Assembly (NCBI GenBank): GCA_000436255.1
Contig: HF990823.1
Span: 27,333-33,304, forward strand
Source: Clostridium sp. CAG:1193
GTDB lineage: Bacteria > Bacillota_I > Bacilli_A > RF39 > UBA660
DNA length: 5,972 nt
Reading direction: 5' to 3'
Every line of letters begins with the position of its first letter. Positions within the stretch are counted from its first letter, which is position 1. The translations under genes and the position numbers were made by a program. Positions 5,948 to 5,972 of this stretch are shown here, one piece after another. The notes under the pieces are model-generated. The model did not search any database. It had not been told where the DNA came from and saw only the letters and a program-made list of their open reading frames with translations.

Positions 5948-5972
5948 TATTTATCACTTATTACTTTAACCG
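5947..5972 (-). CDS. Possible C-terminal end of an upstream gene (edge fragment)
   Basis: One frame stays open from the right edge and would encode VKVISDK, ending at a TAA (5949-5947) whose last base is the A of the flippase-like ATG (TAATG). The other two minus frames stop at once. Such one-base overlaps are common in operons and would explain the weak ribosome site of the next gene. Only seven codons are visible, so this is tentative. Confidence 0.3.

Overview
The window is a very AT-rich stretch of bacterial DNA on which every supportable gene lies on the minus strand. Transcription therefore runs from the right end (5972) towards the left end (1). A full-length Spo0A with a near-canonical DNA-binding domain, purine-rich Shine-Dalgarno sites and short intergenic gaps point to a low-GC member of the Bacillota from a spore-forming lineage. 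Trp residues checked use TGG and TGA is used as a stop, so the standard bacterial code (11) fits and a Mycoplasma-type code does not. The sequence alone does not fix a genus.

Layout in transcription order. (1) 5947-3024: a tightly packed operon segment encoding a YbhN/AglD-type membrane protein, a GT4 glycosyltransferase resembling diacylglycerol glucosyltransferases, and a divergent triosephosphate isomerase (tpiA). It ends in a hairpin plus T-run just after tpiA. (2) 2929-2615: a small cytosolic protein of unknown family with its own candidate extended -10 promoter and its own terminator. (3) 2502-1732: spo0A, preceded by an intergenic region with a perfect 0A box (TGTCGAA) and a strong AAGGAGG ribosome binding site. 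A hairpin whose loop contains the spo0A stop codon follows. (4) 1683-229: gpmI, the cofactor-independent phosphoglycerate mutase, followed 20 bp later by the start of an unrecognised gene that runs off the left end.

Two themes emerge. The first is membrane glycolipid synthesis (GT4 enzyme plus flippase-like membrane protein). The second is lower glycolysis (tpiA and gpmI, neighbours in many Bacillota glycolytic operons), here separated by the sporulation master regulator and an unknown small gene. The most interesting points are the placement of spo0A between two glycolytic genes, the likely self-regulatory 0A box, the unknown protein in the slot upstream of spo0A where many relatives carry spoIVB, and unusual substitutions in the triosephosphate isomerase. 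No RNA genes, mobile elements, CRISPR arrays or long repeats were seen. No gene-free stretch exceeds about 115 bp.
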